64,000 nucleotides of DNA, taken from contig CAJULJ010000005.1 of NCBI GenBank assembly GCA_910587395.1, forward strand, positions 1-64,000, in the 5' to 3' direction. A model generated the notes under the pieces. It saw only the letters and a list, made by a program, of their open reading frames with translations, did not search any database and was not told the origin of the DNA. This DNA comes from an uncultured Oscillospiraceae bacterium. Lineage in GTDB: Bacteria; Bacillota; Clostridia; Oscillospirales; Oscillospiraceae. This document shows, piece after piece, positions 53,451-63,141 of the stretch (position 1 is its first letter; every line of letters begins with the position of its first letter). Both the position numbers and the translations under genes were made by a program.

Positions 53451-54038
53451 TTAAATCCCTGCGGACGACGGTTCCTTCCGATTCTTCTGTGCCAGCCGCT
53501 CCATGGTGTATTCCAGGCATCCCTCCACCAGGATGTCAAAGTCGTCCAGCCGCTCCACCACGCTGGAGGGCATCCCCCGTTCCACCCAACTGAGCACGAT
53601 GCTGGCCAGCGCCTGGGCGAGCAGCTCGATCATAAAGCTGGTCTGGTCCTCCGTTACGCCGCACTTCTGCGCGGCCATCCGGACACGCGCCTCCACCAGC
53701 GGCGTCACCCACTGGCGCAGGTCATGCTCCACATAGCTGCGCTCATAGGCCCGGTAGACGTTGAGCGCCAGCGTCCGGTTCTCCCGCAGCAGGGTCAGCG
53801 TCCGCTCCAGCGCCTCATGCCACTGCTCCGGGGTACACGCTTGCAGCTCCTCCAAATACCGCTGTATGCCGTAGTCCACCACGCCGTACAGGTCGGAGAA
53901 GTGGTAGTAAAACGCCTGCCGGGAGATATTGCACCGCTCCACCAGCTCAGTGACGGTGATGTCGTCCAGCCGTTTCGTCCGGAGCAGCTTGCCCAGCGCC
54001 GCCATGATCTCGTTCTTGGTAGATTTTGGCACTTCCAT
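53451..54038 (-). CDS. TetR-family transcriptional regulator
   Basis: 195 aa. N-terminal helix-turn-helix: STKNEIMAALGKLLRTKRLD and DITVTELVERCNISRQAFYYHF, the TetR recognition helix ending. The C-terminal half resembles DhaS-like TetR proteins (VVDYGIQRYLEEL) and would bind an unknown ligand. Start 54038 has GAGGG close upstream; the frame extends to 54092 without support. It may control the radical SAM gene downstream, the divergent TauE genes, or itself. Confidence 0.88.
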   Translation of the reverse strand: MEVPKSTKNEIMAALGKLLRTKRLDDITVTELVERCNISRQAFYYHFSDLYGVVDYGIQRYLEELQACTPEQWHEALERTLTLLRENRTLALNVYRAYERSYVEHDLRQWVTPLVEARVRMAAQKCGVTEDQTSFMIELLAQALASIVLSWVERGMPSSVVERLDDFDILVEGCLEYTMERLAQKNRKEPSSAGI

Positions 54039-54063
54039 CCCTCTTTCTCCAGATATGTGAAAC

Positions 54064-54092
54064 ATTATACCGGGTTTTTTGCAGGGGTGCAA
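54064..54092 (-). promoter_or_regulatory. promoter of tetR
   Basis: Minus-strand TTGCAC (54092-54087), 17-bp spacer, TATAAT (54069-54064). Nearby, TTTACA (54104-54109) and TGTAAA (54122-54127) form an inverted repeat that may be the TetR operator. Confidence 0.78.
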
Positions 54093-54174
54093 GGAACCTT
54101 TCTTTTACACTTTTCTTTTTTTGTAAAGGAATAATTTTTCCACCCGGCGGCACACTGACACGGGGTGATATTTG

Positions 54175-54540
54175 GTGCCGGAGAAAAAAACAAAGTCCCT
54201 GTGGTATGCCCTGTCGGGGGCCGCCGCCGGGGTGGTAAACGGCTTTTTCGGGGGAGGCGGGGGTCAGGTGCTGGTCCCCATGCTGGCGGGCAAGTGCGGC
54301 TTGGACCAGCGGCGGGCCTTTGCCACCTCTGTGGCGGTGATCGCGCCGCTGTGCGCCCTGTCCGCCGCCGTGTACTGGCTCCGGGGGCAGCTTGATTTTA
54401 TGTTGGCCCTGCCCTACCTGGCGGGCGGCCTCATCGGCGGCTGGGTGGGCGGCAAGGTGTTCAAAAAGCTGTCCATGGTGTGGCTGCGCCGGGGCTTTGC
54501 CCTGCTCATCCTGTACGGCGGAGTGAGGGCGTTCTTATGA
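54175..54540 (+). CDS. TauE/SafE-family transporter, first half-protein
   Basis: 121 aa from a GTG at 54175 (GGGGTG 7 bases upstream; TTG 54172 possible). Three to four hydrophobic helices with the TauE/SafE N-terminal glycine signature AGVVNGFFGGGGGQVLVPML. Full-length family members have eight helices in one chain (about 250 aa); here the two repeats are separate genes that overlap by 4 bp, so they presumably form a heterodimer exporting an organosulfur or related anion. Confidence 0.8.
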   Translation: MPEKKTKSLWYALSGAAAGVVNGFFGGGGGQVLVPMLAGKCGLDQRRAFATSVAVIAPLCALSAAVYWLRGQLDFMLALPYLAGGLIGGWVGGKVFKKLSMVWLRRGFALLILYGGVRAFL

Positions 54541-54896
54541 CGGACTGGCTTATCGCCGCCCTGGCCGGAGCGGTTACGGGGGTGCTGTCCGGCTTCGGGG
54601 TGGGGGGCGGCTCGCTGCTGCTGATCTACATGACCAGCTTCGCCGGGGTGCCCCAGACCCTGGCCCAGGGGGTCAACCTGCTCTACTTCCTGCCCACCGC
54701 CGCCACCGCCCTCCCCGCCCATTTCAAAAACGGGTACGTGGAGAAAAAAGCCCTCCTTCCCGCCATCGCCGCGGGCCTTGCGTGCTCCGCCCTCACCGCC
54801 TGGGCGGCCACCGCGCTGGATGTGGAGATCCTGCGCAAATGCTTCGGCGGCTTTCTCATCCTCATCGGTTTGCGGGAATTGCTGCGAAAAGGATGA
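54537..54896 (+). CDS. TauE/SafE-family transporter, second half-protein
   Basis: 119 aa. Starts ATGA-coupled with the first half. Helices with GAVTGVLSGFGVGGGSLLLIYM and FLPTAATALPAHFKNGYVEKK, the same repeat signature as the partner. Ends CFGGFLILIGLRELLRKG. No frameshift is needed to explain the split: both halves have full helices, proper starts and stops. Confidence 0.82.
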   Translation: MTDWLIAALAGAVTGVLSGFGVGGGSLLLIYMTSFAGVPQTLAQGVNLLYFLPTAATALPAHFKNGYVEKKALLPAIAAGLACSALTAWAATALDVEILRKCFGGFLILIGLRELLRKG

Positions 54897-54902
54897 TTTT
54901 GC

Positions 54903-54931
54903 TTGCCTTTCCGCCGTGTTCGTGCTAAGAT
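54903..54931 (+). promoter_or_regulatory. promoter of the ZIP transporter gene
   Basis: TTGCCT (54903-54908), 17-bp spacer, TAAGAT (54926-54931). The transcript would begin almost at the 5' base of the hairpin at 54938-54966. Confidence 0.6.
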
Positions 54932-54937
54932 AAGGTC

Positions 54938-54966
54938 CACCGGACAGGCCTGCGGTCTGTCCGGTG
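54938..54966 (+). other. 5' leader hairpin of the ZIP mRNA
   Basis: 10-bp perfect stem CACCGGACAG (54938-54947) with complement (54957-54966) and 9-base loop; no T-run follows. Likely an mRNA 5'-end stabiliser, or an overlapping terminator for the TauE genes. Confidence 0.55.
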
Positions 54967-54991
54967 AAATCTGTTTAGGAGCGCATACATC

Positions 54992-55774
54992 ATGAAGCCC
55001 ATTTTATTTGTGATTCTTCTGACCGCCGCCACCGGCGTGGGCGGTCTGGCCCTGGGCGGGGGTTTGGCCGCCCTTGTCAAGCGGGAGTCCCCACGGGGGA
55101 CCAGCCTGCTGCTCAGCTTTACCGCCGGGCTGATGCTGTCCATCGTGGCGTTGGACATGGTGCCCGAGGCCATGGAGGCCGCCCCCTGGCTGCCCATGAC
55201 GCCGCTGGCGCTGGTGCTGGGCTTCGTGGTCACCTACCTGCTCAACTGCTGGATTGACAAGAGCGCCCACCACGAGGACAAGGCCCGCCCCCACCACTGC
55301 GCCTGCGGCCACCACGACCTGCACACGGCGGGCATTGTGCTGGCGGCGGCAGTGGCCCTGCATAACGTGCCCGTGGGCATGGCCGTGGGAGCCACGGTAG
55401 CGGTCCAGGGCATCTGCCTGGCCAGCGTGCTGGCGGCGGTGACCATCGGCCTGCACAACCTGCCCGAGGGCATGAGCATCGCCATTCCCCTGCTTCACGA
55501 CGGCTCCAAGCCCTGGAAGGCCATCGCCGTGGCGGCGCTGAGCGGCGTGCCCACGGTGTTGGGGGCGTTGCTGGGCTACCTGGTGGGTAACCAGGCCGAG
55601 GCGGCCCTGGCGGCGGCGCTGGCCCTGGCGGGAGGCGCCATGCTGTACGTGGTGTTTTTCGAGCTGCTGCCCGAGGCGTCCCTCCAGTGGAAATCCCGCT
55701 GGGCCATCCTCGCTACGGTGCTGGGCTTCGCCCTGGGGGTGCTGCTCATCTTCGGCCACGGCCATCATCACTGA
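54992..55774 (+). CDS. ZIP-family divalent metal transporter
   Basis: 260 aa, eight helices by hydrophobicity. Metal-site helices IVLAAAVALHNVPVGMAVG and AVTIGLHNLPEGMSIAIPLL carry the HNxPxG motifs of ZIP transporters. A His/Cys-rich cytosolic loop (SAHHEDKARPHHCACGHHD, residues ~91-109) and a terminal GHGHHH could sense or buffer zinc. Imports zinc, iron or manganese. AGGAG site. Confidence 0.92.
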   Translation: MKPILFVILLTAATGVGGLALGGGLAALVKRESPRGTSLLLSFTAGLMLSIVALDMVPEAMEAAPWLPMTPLALVLGFVVTYLLNCWIDKSAHHEDKARPHHCACGHHDLHTAGIVLAAAVALHNVPVGMAVGATVAVQGICLASVLAAVTIGLHNLPEGMSIAIPLLHDGSKPWKAIAVAALSGVPTVLGALLGYLVGNQAEAALAAALALAGGAMLYVVFFELLPEASLQWKSRWAILATVLGFALGVLLIFGHGHHH

Positions 55775-55785
55775 CCGAACCGCAA

Positions 55786-55816
55786 AAGGGGCGGCGTCCT
55801 GCGGACGCCGCCCCTT
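55786..55816. terminator. bidirectional terminator between ZIP and the membrane protein gene
   Basis: 14-bp perfect stem (55786-55799 with 55803-55816, arm AAGGGGCGGCGTCC), loop TGC; short A/T tracts on both sides. Confidence 0.8.
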
Positions 55817-55825
55817 ATACGCAAA

Positions 55826-56593
55826 TCACATCATTTTCACGGTGAAGAACACCGCCTGGGCAAACAACCAGCCCACCAGCACATACATCAGGTACTGGCT
55901 CATGGACACGCCCAGAATCAGCCCCAGCACCATAGCCACGGCGGTCACGCCGCAGGTGAGGAAGGTCATCAGGTAGTTGGACTCCACGGGCACCACACGG
56001 AACTTACCCAGCCTGCCGTCGGTCTTGCGCAGCTGGAGGGCCACCGCCGCCGTGATGGCCAACACCACCACGCCGCCCACGATACAGGCGGTGATGAAGC
56101 GGGGATGGTTCATATAGTGCTGCTTGTGGAGCCACAAAGCCAGCAGGCCGCCGCCGGTCAGCATAGCGTTGTAAAAAAAGGGCCGCTGGTAGAGGAAGAA
56201 GATGATGATGAGCACCGCCGCCGCCGCGGGGAGCATCATGAGCACACGCACCCCTTCGGCATAAAAGAAGCAGCTCAGGAAGGAAATCACCCACAGCACC
56301 GCCGCCACAGCCGCGATGATGACGGGCAGCGCCGCCGGCTTGCCCGAGCGCCAGTTCATCACCGCCCATACCGTGCAGCCCACGACGATCACCACGCCCG
56401 CGACGGAAAACACTCGGAACACCTGGGACAGCGCCTGAGCCACCACCCCGTCGAAAATCATCTCAACGTACACCTTTTGCAGCAGCAGGAGCAGCAGCTC
56501 CACCACCACCGCGCCCGCCAGCCACAGGAGCATCCGGTTAAAAACCTTATCGTCCTCGCTCTGACGCTGCGCGCGTTTACCCTTCTCAAACAT
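55826..56593 (-). CDS. multi-pass membrane protein of unknown function
   Basis: 255 aa, about seven hydrophobic helices (LLWLAGAVVVELLLLLLQKV; FSVAGVVIVVGCTVWAVM; LPVIIAAVAAVLWVISFLS; VLMMLPAAAAVLIIIFFLY; TACIVGGVVVLAITAAVAL; LTCGVTAVAMVLGLILGV; YLMYVLVGWLFAQAVFF). The N-terminal 18 residues are charged and cytosolic. No recognised motif. I know similar unannotated proteins in Oscillospiraceae but not a function. Own promoter at 56717-56745 and weak AAAGGA site. Confidence 0.7.
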   Translation of the reverse strand: MFEKGKRAQRQSEDDKVFNRMLLWLAGAVVVELLLLLLQKVYVEMIFDGVVAQALSQVFRVFSVAGVVIVVGCTVWAVMNWRSGKPAALPVIIAAVAAVLWVISFLSCFFYAEGVRVLMMLPAAAAVLIIIFFLYQRPFFYNAMLTGGGLLALWLHKQHYMNHPRFITACIVGGVVVLAITAAVALQLRKTDGRLGKFRVVPVESNYLMTFLTCGVTAVAMVLGLILGVSMSQYLMYVLVGWLFAQAVFFTVKMM

Positions 56594-56716
56594 CGTTCAA
56601 TCAGTCCTTTGTCTATGATCTATCGTTGCCGGCCCGACCGGAGCCTCCCGGTGACCTCTCTCTTTTCTGTGTGACACAGGATGCCGGACAGCCCGTCCTG
56701 ACATCGAACAGCTAAT

Positions 56717-56745
56717 AGTATAACAGAAACTTCCCGGCATTGCAA
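56717..56745 (-). promoter_or_regulatory. promoter of the unknown membrane protein gene
   Basis: Minus-strand TTGCAA (56745-56740), 17-bp spacer, TATACT (56722-56717). The leader of about 115 nt contains short GC-rich inverted repeats. Confidence 0.7.
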
Positions 56746-56808
56746 CAACAAAAATCGCCCCGTCTCGCAGTTTTCCCCTTCCAAGCCAAGCGAAAACCTG
56801 ATATACTA

Positions 56809-56837
56809 TATAATTGAGGAGCAATTCCTGCTCCTCT
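56809..56837 (+). promoter_or_regulatory. probable -10 and leader hairpin of cdd
   Basis: TATAAT at 56809-56814 without a convincing -35, followed directly by a hairpin GAGGAGCA (56816-56823) paired with 56829-56836. The hairpin would lie at the very 5' end of the transcript. The gap 56594-56874 otherwise contains only the divergent promoter. Confidence 0.45.
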
Positions 56838-56874
56838 CTCCCGAAAAGGTTCGATTTGGAAAGGAGTTTTCAAA

Positions 56875-57267
56875 ATGACCGACCAAGCCCTGGTGGATCT
56901 GGCCTTCACGATGCTGGAGCGATCCTATGTCCCCTACTCCCATTTTCCCGTAGGCGCGGCCCTGCTGTGCGCCGACGGCACGGTGTTCACCGGCTGCAAC
57001 ATCGAGAACGCCGCCTACGGTCCCACCATCTGCGCGGAGCGCACCGCCCTGGTAAAGGCGGTCAGCGAAGGGTACAGGGAGTTCTCCGCCATCGCCGTGG
57101 CGGGCAGAAGCACCGACTACTGCTGGCCCTGCGGCGTCTGCCGCCAGATGCTCTACGAGTTTGCCCCGGATCTGACGGTGCTGGTGGCCCGGGGCGACGG
57201 GGACTATGTGAAGCTCCCCCTCAAGGAGCTGCTGCCCCACGGCTTTGGACCCGACTCGCTAAACTGA
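56875..57267 (+). CDS. cdd: cytidine deaminase
   Basis: 130 aa, tetrameric type. Zinc and catalytic motifs TICAERTAL (C-A-E) and PCGVCRQ are present, with NIENAAYGPT binding the nucleoside. Converts cytidine and deoxycytidine to uridine forms for pyrimidine salvage. AAAGGAG site 8 bases before ATG. Followed by a terminator. Confidence 0.95.
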   Translation: MTDQALVDLAFTMLERSYVPYSHFPVGAALLCADGTVFTGCNIENAAYGPTICAERTALVKAVSEGYREFSAIAVAGRSTDYCWPCGVCRQMLYEFAPDLTVLVARGDGDYVKLPLKELLPHGFGPDSLN

Positions 57268-57270
57268 ACG

Positions 57271-57309
57271 CGAAAGGGCCTCTGCGGACGCAGGGGCCCT
57301 TCGTTTTTT
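57271..57309 (+). terminator. terminator of cdd
   Basis: Stem CGAAAGGGCCTCTGCG paired with CGCAGGGGCCCTTCG (57271-57303), then T6. Confidence 0.9.
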
Positions 57310-57310
57310 C

Positions 57311-57739
57311 TTAAAGGAACCGCTTCATTTCCTCAATGTTGGCCTGCTCGGTCTTGAGCAGTTTGTCGGCCAGGCGGCGCACGTTGTCGTCCCGCACGTC
57401 GCAGTCCCGCAGGGTGCGCAGGCTCTTGGTCACCCCCATGGTGGAGCCCTGGATCATCATCTCCGCGATGTTGGCGGCCGAGCGGTCCGTCATGGCCTTC
57501 ATGGCGCTCATGACCTCGGAGGAGGCCTTCGCCACGGGACTGACGCCCTTCGGCGGCTCCCCCCGGTCCTGGAGCATGGAACCGGCGGCGTTTTTCAGCT
57601 GTTCGTACTCGGTGAGCTGGCTGTTCAAAGCGCTGACCAGCCTGGGCTCCCCGGCGTATTTCAGCACCGACTGGATGCCCTCCCGTCCCATCTCGGCGGT
57701 CTGGTAGATGTGGTTGAGCAGTTGGTTTTCGCTGAGCAT
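57311..57739 (-). CDS. small helical protein of unknown function (ferritin-like bundle)
   Basis: 142 aa, all-helical by pattern. Segments such as NHIYQTAEMGREGIQSVLKY, VSALNSQLTEYEQLKNAAG and ADKLLKTEQANIEEMKRFL look like a four-helix bundle of the DUF2383/ferritin-like type, but without clear metal-ligand ExxH pairs. ATG 57739 has GAGGTG 7 bases upstream. Neighbours give no clue; a stress or spore-associated role is a guess. Confidence 0.65.
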   Translation of the reverse strand: MLSENQLLNHIYQTAEMGREGIQSVLKYAGEPRLVSALNSQLTEYEQLKNAAGSMLQDRGEPPKGVSPVAKASSEVMSAMKAMTDRSAANIAEMMIQGSTMGVTKSLRTLRDCDVRDDNVRRLADKLLKTEQANIEEMKRFL

Positions 57740-57819
57740 TGGTATCACCTCGCCCCTAGTATGCCCGGAACGGCCGGGGAAACACGCGGCAAAGTGTGGG
57801 AGACGGCGTCAGATGAGGG

Positions 57820-59109
57820 TTATTTGTCCAATTGCACCGGCGCCTTGCCGGTGTTCTTTTTTCGGGCGCTGGTTCTGCCCTCCTCGTGGATCTCGCCGGC
57901 CGCCGCCAGGGAGCGCTTGGTCAGCGCCGGGCCCACCAGCTCGTACACCAGCACGGAAAACAGCACCACGCTGCGCACCACTTCGCCGTCCGCCAGCTGC
58001 TGGGCGGTGAGGGCCATGCCCAGCGCCACGCCCGCCTGGGGCAGCAGGGTGATGCCCAGGTGCTTCTTGATCTTGTCGCTGCACCCGGTCATGGCGCAGC
58101 TGCCGTAGGAGCCCAGGTACTTGCCCAGGGAGCGGAACACGATATACACCACGCCGATGAGCAGCACCATGGGGCTGGACAAAATTTTCAAATTCAGCTC
58201 CGCGCCGGACAAGACGAAAAACAGCACGAACAGCGGTGCGGTCCAGCCGTCCACGCGGCCCATCAGCTCCTCGGAGAAGTCGCAGATGTTGCAGAAAATG
58301 GTGCCGGTCATCATGCACACCAGCAGCAGGCTGAAGCCGAACTGGATGCCGCCCAGCTCGAACTCCACCATGGACAGGCCCACGGTGAGCAGCACAAAGC
58401 CGATGGAGATGGACAAGCGCTTGCTGCGGGAGTGGAAGAACTTCTCCACCCGGTAGAGCACCCAGCCCGCCAGACCGCCCAGCGCCAGGGACAGCGCGAT
58501 CTCGATCACCGGCTCCGCCAGCACGGTGACCAGATTGACGGTCCCGCTCTCCAGCGCCATGGCCACGCCGAAGGAGGCGGAGAACAGCACCAGACCCACC
58601 GCGTCGTCGATGGCCACCACCAGCAGCAGCAGCCGGGTCAGCGGGCCGTCGGCCTTGTACTGGCGCACCACCATCAGCGTGGCGGCTGGGGCGGTGGCGG
58701 CGGCGATGGCGCCCAGGGTGACGGCGGAGGAGACAGAAATCAGGTCCGGGTTGACGAAGTGCAGCGTCACCAGGGCCGCGTCCACCAGGGCGGTGGTGAC
58801 CACCGCCTGGACGATGCCCACGGTGATGGCCTGCCTGCCCATGCTTTTCAGCTGCTCCAGGCGGAACTCGTTGCCGATGGTGAACGCGATGAAGCCCAGC
58901 GCCACCTGGGAGATAATGTCCAGGCGGGACACCGCCTCCGGCGCGCCGAAACCTATACCGGTGATATCCAGCGCCCCCAGCAGGTACGGCCCCAGCAGCA
59001 GACCCGCCACCAGATAAGCGGTGACGGCGGGAAGGTTCAGTTTCTTGGCCAGACGGGACATCAGCAGCCCGCCCACCAGACAGACGGACAGCTGGATCAG
59101 GATTTCCAT
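57820..59109 (-). CDS. cation:proton antiporter, Kef/CPA2 type
   Basis: 429 aa, twelve to thirteen helices, Na_H_Exchanger fold (LPAVTAYLVAGLLLGPYLL; QVALGFIAFTIGNEF; VVAIDDAVGLVLFS with the paired-Asp helix region; LLPQAGVALGMALTAQQL). No RCK/TrkA-N domain at the C-terminus, which ends in a basic tail. Exchanges potassium or sodium for protons. GAGGTG site; promoter at 59184-59212. Confidence 0.9.
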   Translation of the reverse strand: MEILIQLSVCLVGGLLMSRLAKKLNLPAVTAYLVAGLLLGPYLLGALDITGIGFGAPEAVSRLDIISQVALGFIAFTIGNEFRLEQLKSMGRQAITVGIVQAVVTTALVDAALVTLHFVNPDLISVSSAVTLGAIAAATAPAATLMVVRQYKADGPLTRLLLLVVAIDDAVGLVLFSASFGVAMALESGTVNLVTVLAEPVIEIALSLALGGLAGWVLYRVEKFFHSRSKRLSISIGFVLLTVGLSMVEFELGGIQFGFSLLLVCMMTGTIFCNICDFSEELMGRVDGWTAPLFVLFFVLSGAELNLKILSSPMVLLIGVVYIVFRSLGKYLGSYGSCAMTGCSDKIKKHLGITLLPQAGVALGMALTAQQLADGEVVRSVVLFSVLVYELVGPALTKRSLAAAGEIHEEGRTSARKKNTGKAPVQLDK

Positions 59110-59183
59110 AGTGACACCTCGATTTTTGAAAGAAGCGGGCCCATATCTTCCGAACGGGCCCGCGTGCCTTTTGAGCGGTACAC

Positions 59184-59212
59184 ACTATAGCATTCCAAAC
59201 CGGAAAGCGCAA
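59184..59212 (-). promoter_or_regulatory. promoter of the antiporter gene
   Basis: Minus-strand TTGCGC (59212-59207), 17-bp spacer, extended -10 TGCTATAGT (TATAGT at 59189-59184). A leader hairpin GCGGGCCC/GGGCCCGC lies around 59133-59161. The 376-bp gap 59110-59485 also holds a palindrome at 59291-59306 and two uvrB promoters. Confidence 0.75.
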
Positions 59213-59343
59213 GGCGGAATTGAGAAAAAAATAACGAAATTCATGTCCCCTTTCCCCCATAATTTTGGAGGGTCTAATTCCACCGGCGGCGAAACGAGTT
59301 CGTTTCCTTCATCAAATCTAAAGATTTCCCCAACGGAAACACC

Positions 59344-59372
59344 TTGCCGCCCTGTTCTCTTCGTGATATAAT
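59344..59372 (+). promoter_or_regulatory. uvrB upstream promoter P1
   Basis: TTGCCG (59344-59349), 17-bp spacer, TATAAT (59367-59372). Confidence 0.7.
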
Positions 59373-59423
59373 GATATGCTCAAAATTTCAGCTTATCCAC
59401 CGAATATTTGTCTAATAAAAGGG

Positions 59424-59452
59424 TTGACATATTAAAACTAACGTTCTATTAT
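59424..59452 (+). promoter_or_regulatory. uvrB proximal promoter P2 with palindromic -10
   Basis: TTGACA (59424-59429), 17-bp spacer, TATTAT (59447-59452). The -10 is inside the palindrome TTCTATTATAGAA (59444-59456), a possible operator for damage-inducible control. Confidence 0.8.
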
Positions 59453-59485
59453 AGAAACAGGCTATTGTATGAGGGAGGCGCGGCT

Positions 59486-61456
<1,971 letters not shown>

Positions 61457-61948
61457 ATGGGAAAGCAAAAAGAAGAAAAAACCAACGTCATGCGGGTGCT
61501 GGACCAGAAAAAGGTGCCCTATACCGCCCACGCCTACCCCAGCGGCGTGGCCACGCCGGACGGCGTGACCGTTGCCCAGATGCTGGGCCAGGACCCGGAA
61601 TGCGTATTCAAGACCCTGGTGGTCAAAGGGGCCTCCGGCGGGCACTATGTGTTCGACATCCCGGTGGCGGACACTCTCGATTTGAAAAAAGCCGCCAAGG
61701 CCGTGGGGGAAAAGTCTGTCGCCATGCTCCCGGCCAGGGAGCTGCTGCCTCTGACGGGTTACGTCCACGGCGGTTGTTCCCCGGTGGGGATGAAAAAACG
61801 GTTCCCCACCGTGTTCCACCGGAGCTGCCTGGAGCACAAAACCATCTGCGTGTCCGCCGGGAAGGTGGGCTTCCAGGTGGAGGCAGACCCGGCGGACCTG
61901 ATCTCACTGGTAGGAGGAACCACAGCGGACCTGATTTCAGACCTGTGA
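61457..61948 (+). CDS. ybaK: Cys-tRNA(Pro)/aminoacyl-tRNA deacylase, YbaK/EbsC family
   Basis: 163 aa. YbaK features: VPYTAHAYPSG, ECVFKTLVVKG, GCSPVGMKKRFPTVF and an active-site lysine in the FKTLVV region. Clears Cys misattached to tRNA-Pro. The ATG follows the uvrB stop without a gap, so its translation depends on uvrB readout. Confidence 0.92.
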   Translation: MGKQKEEKTNVMRVLDQKKVPYTAHAYPSGVATPDGVTVAQMLGQDPECVFKTLVVKGASGGHYVFDIPVADTLDLKKAAKAVGEKSVAMLPARELLPLTGYVHGGCSPVGMKKRFPTVFHRSCLEHKTICVSAGKVGFQVEADPADLISLVGGTTADLISDL

Positions 61949-61961
61949 AAGGAGCAAAGCC

Positions 61962-62729
61962 ATGGAATATGTCAGGAAGCGCTGGCAGGAAATGGACTGG
62001 GGACGGCGTGTTATCCTGCTGGCTCAGCCGGTGATGTTCGTCCTGTTCCTGATTGTTTTCCTGATCCTGGGCCAGCAGCAGGTCACAGCCTACGGGGACG
62101 CATACCTGCGTTATCAGCAGCAGGGGGAAACCGCCGTCTATTCCGGCCGGGTGGACGGGTACGACGTTCGCTACGCCGTGCCCTCCGGCCAGGTGGTGGA
62201 GTTCTGGCTGAACGGAGCGCTGGACAGCACCTACACCATCACCGAGGACCCCACCGCCATCCCTCAGACAGAGGACACGGCCAGCTTTTCCCCGGACTTT
62301 TTCACCGGCATCGAAATCAAAAAGGACGGCGCAGTATGGTTCCGGGGGGCCTATTCACCCACTTCTTCCTTCTGGCTCTTGGACGAGGCTGGAAACAACC
62401 TCGCCATCTCCATCACCTTCGGCACAGAGACGTCGGAGCCGGAGCCCACCCCCGGCGACATCCTCCGGTTTGCCAACGGCCCGGCGGTCCCCCGCCGGGG
62501 AGAGGGACTGCTCCTGCTGCTGGGGCTGCTGTTCAGCGTTGTATGTATCGTCTCCCTGCTGTTTGAGGAACAGCTGTTCCGCTGGCACCTGTCCTTCCGG
62601 GTACAGGACCCCTATGGCGCGGAGCCGTCGGAGTGGGAGCTGTTCGGCCGCTGGGTGGGCTGGATCTCCCTGACGGGGCTGGAGCTGTTCTGCTATATCG
62701 CGGGGATCGGGCTGATCCGCCCCTTCTAA
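61962..62729 (+). CDS. membrane protein of unknown function
   Basis: 255 aa. Helix near residues 17-40 (VILLAQPVMFVLFLIVFLIL), then an extracytoplasmic domain (~45-170), and two C-terminal helices (LLLLLGLLFSVVCIVSLLF; WISLTGLELFCYIAGIGL). No recognised motif; unannotated relatives with this layout occur in Oscillospiraceae as far as I know. AAAGGAG site; 13 bp after ybaK, so probably in the uvrB operon. Confidence 0.7.
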   Translation: MEYVRKRWQEMDWGRRVILLAQPVMFVLFLIVFLILGQQQVTAYGDAYLRYQQQGETAVYSGRVDGYDVRYAVPSGQVVEFWLNGALDSTYTITEDPTAIPQTEDTASFSPDFFTGIEIKKDGAVWFRGAYSPTSSFWLLDEAGNNLAISITFGTETSEPEPTPGDILRFANGPAVPRRGEGLLLLLGLLFSVVCIVSLLFEEQLFRWHLSFRVQDPYGAEPSEWELFGRWVGWISLTGLELFCYIAGIGLIRPF

Positions 62730-62757
62730 CGGGGTGCTGAATAAGGAGGAACACTCT

Positions 62758-63141
62758 ATGAAATATGAATGGCTGGACCAATATCTGCTGGACAAGCCCG
62801 GTGCGGAGAAGGATTACAAGCTGGAATGGGGCTGGCACCGCTACATGGTGCGGGGCAAGCTGTTTGCTGCCGTGTGCTCTCCCCGGGGGATGAAGGACGA
62901 ACGCTACAACGGCCACGACCTGGTAAACCTGAAATGCGACCCCCGGCTGGCGGAGGCCTTCCGGGAGCAGTACCCGGACATACTCCCCGGCTTCTACTGT
63001 GACAAGAAGCTGTGGATCGCGGCCCTGCTGGACGGGGAGCTGCCCGACGTGGTGCTGAAGGACCTGTGCGACATGTCCTACGGGCTGGTGGTGTCCAAGC
63101 TGCCCAAGTACGTCCAAAAGGAGCTGAAGGGGGATGGATGA
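62758..63141 (+). CDS. MmcQ/YjbR-family protein
   Basis: 127 aa. YjbR fold pattern (LEWGWHRYMVRGKLFAAVC; DLVNLKCDPRLAEAFREQYP; CDMSYGLVVSKLPKYVQ), a double-wing DNA-binding-like domain of unknown function. ATG 62758 has AGGAGG; the frame extends 8 codons upstream without one. Overlaps the CPCC gene by 8 bp. Confidence 0.85.
   Translation: MKYEWLDQYLLDKPGAEKDYKLEWGWHRYMVRGKLFAAVCSPRGMKDERYNGHDLVNLKCDPRLAEAFREQYPDILPGFYCDKKLWIAALLDGELPDVVLKDLCDMSYGLVVSKLPKYVQKELKGDG

Noticed and set aside
54175..54896. TauE/SafE gene broken by a frameshift
   Set aside because: Each half has its own start, complete helices and a clean ATGA junction, the pattern of coupled genes rather than decay.
57836..57854. 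Hairpin CACCGGC/GCCGGTG as terminator of the antiporter
   Set aside because: It lies within the last codons of the gene and has no T-run on the minus strand.
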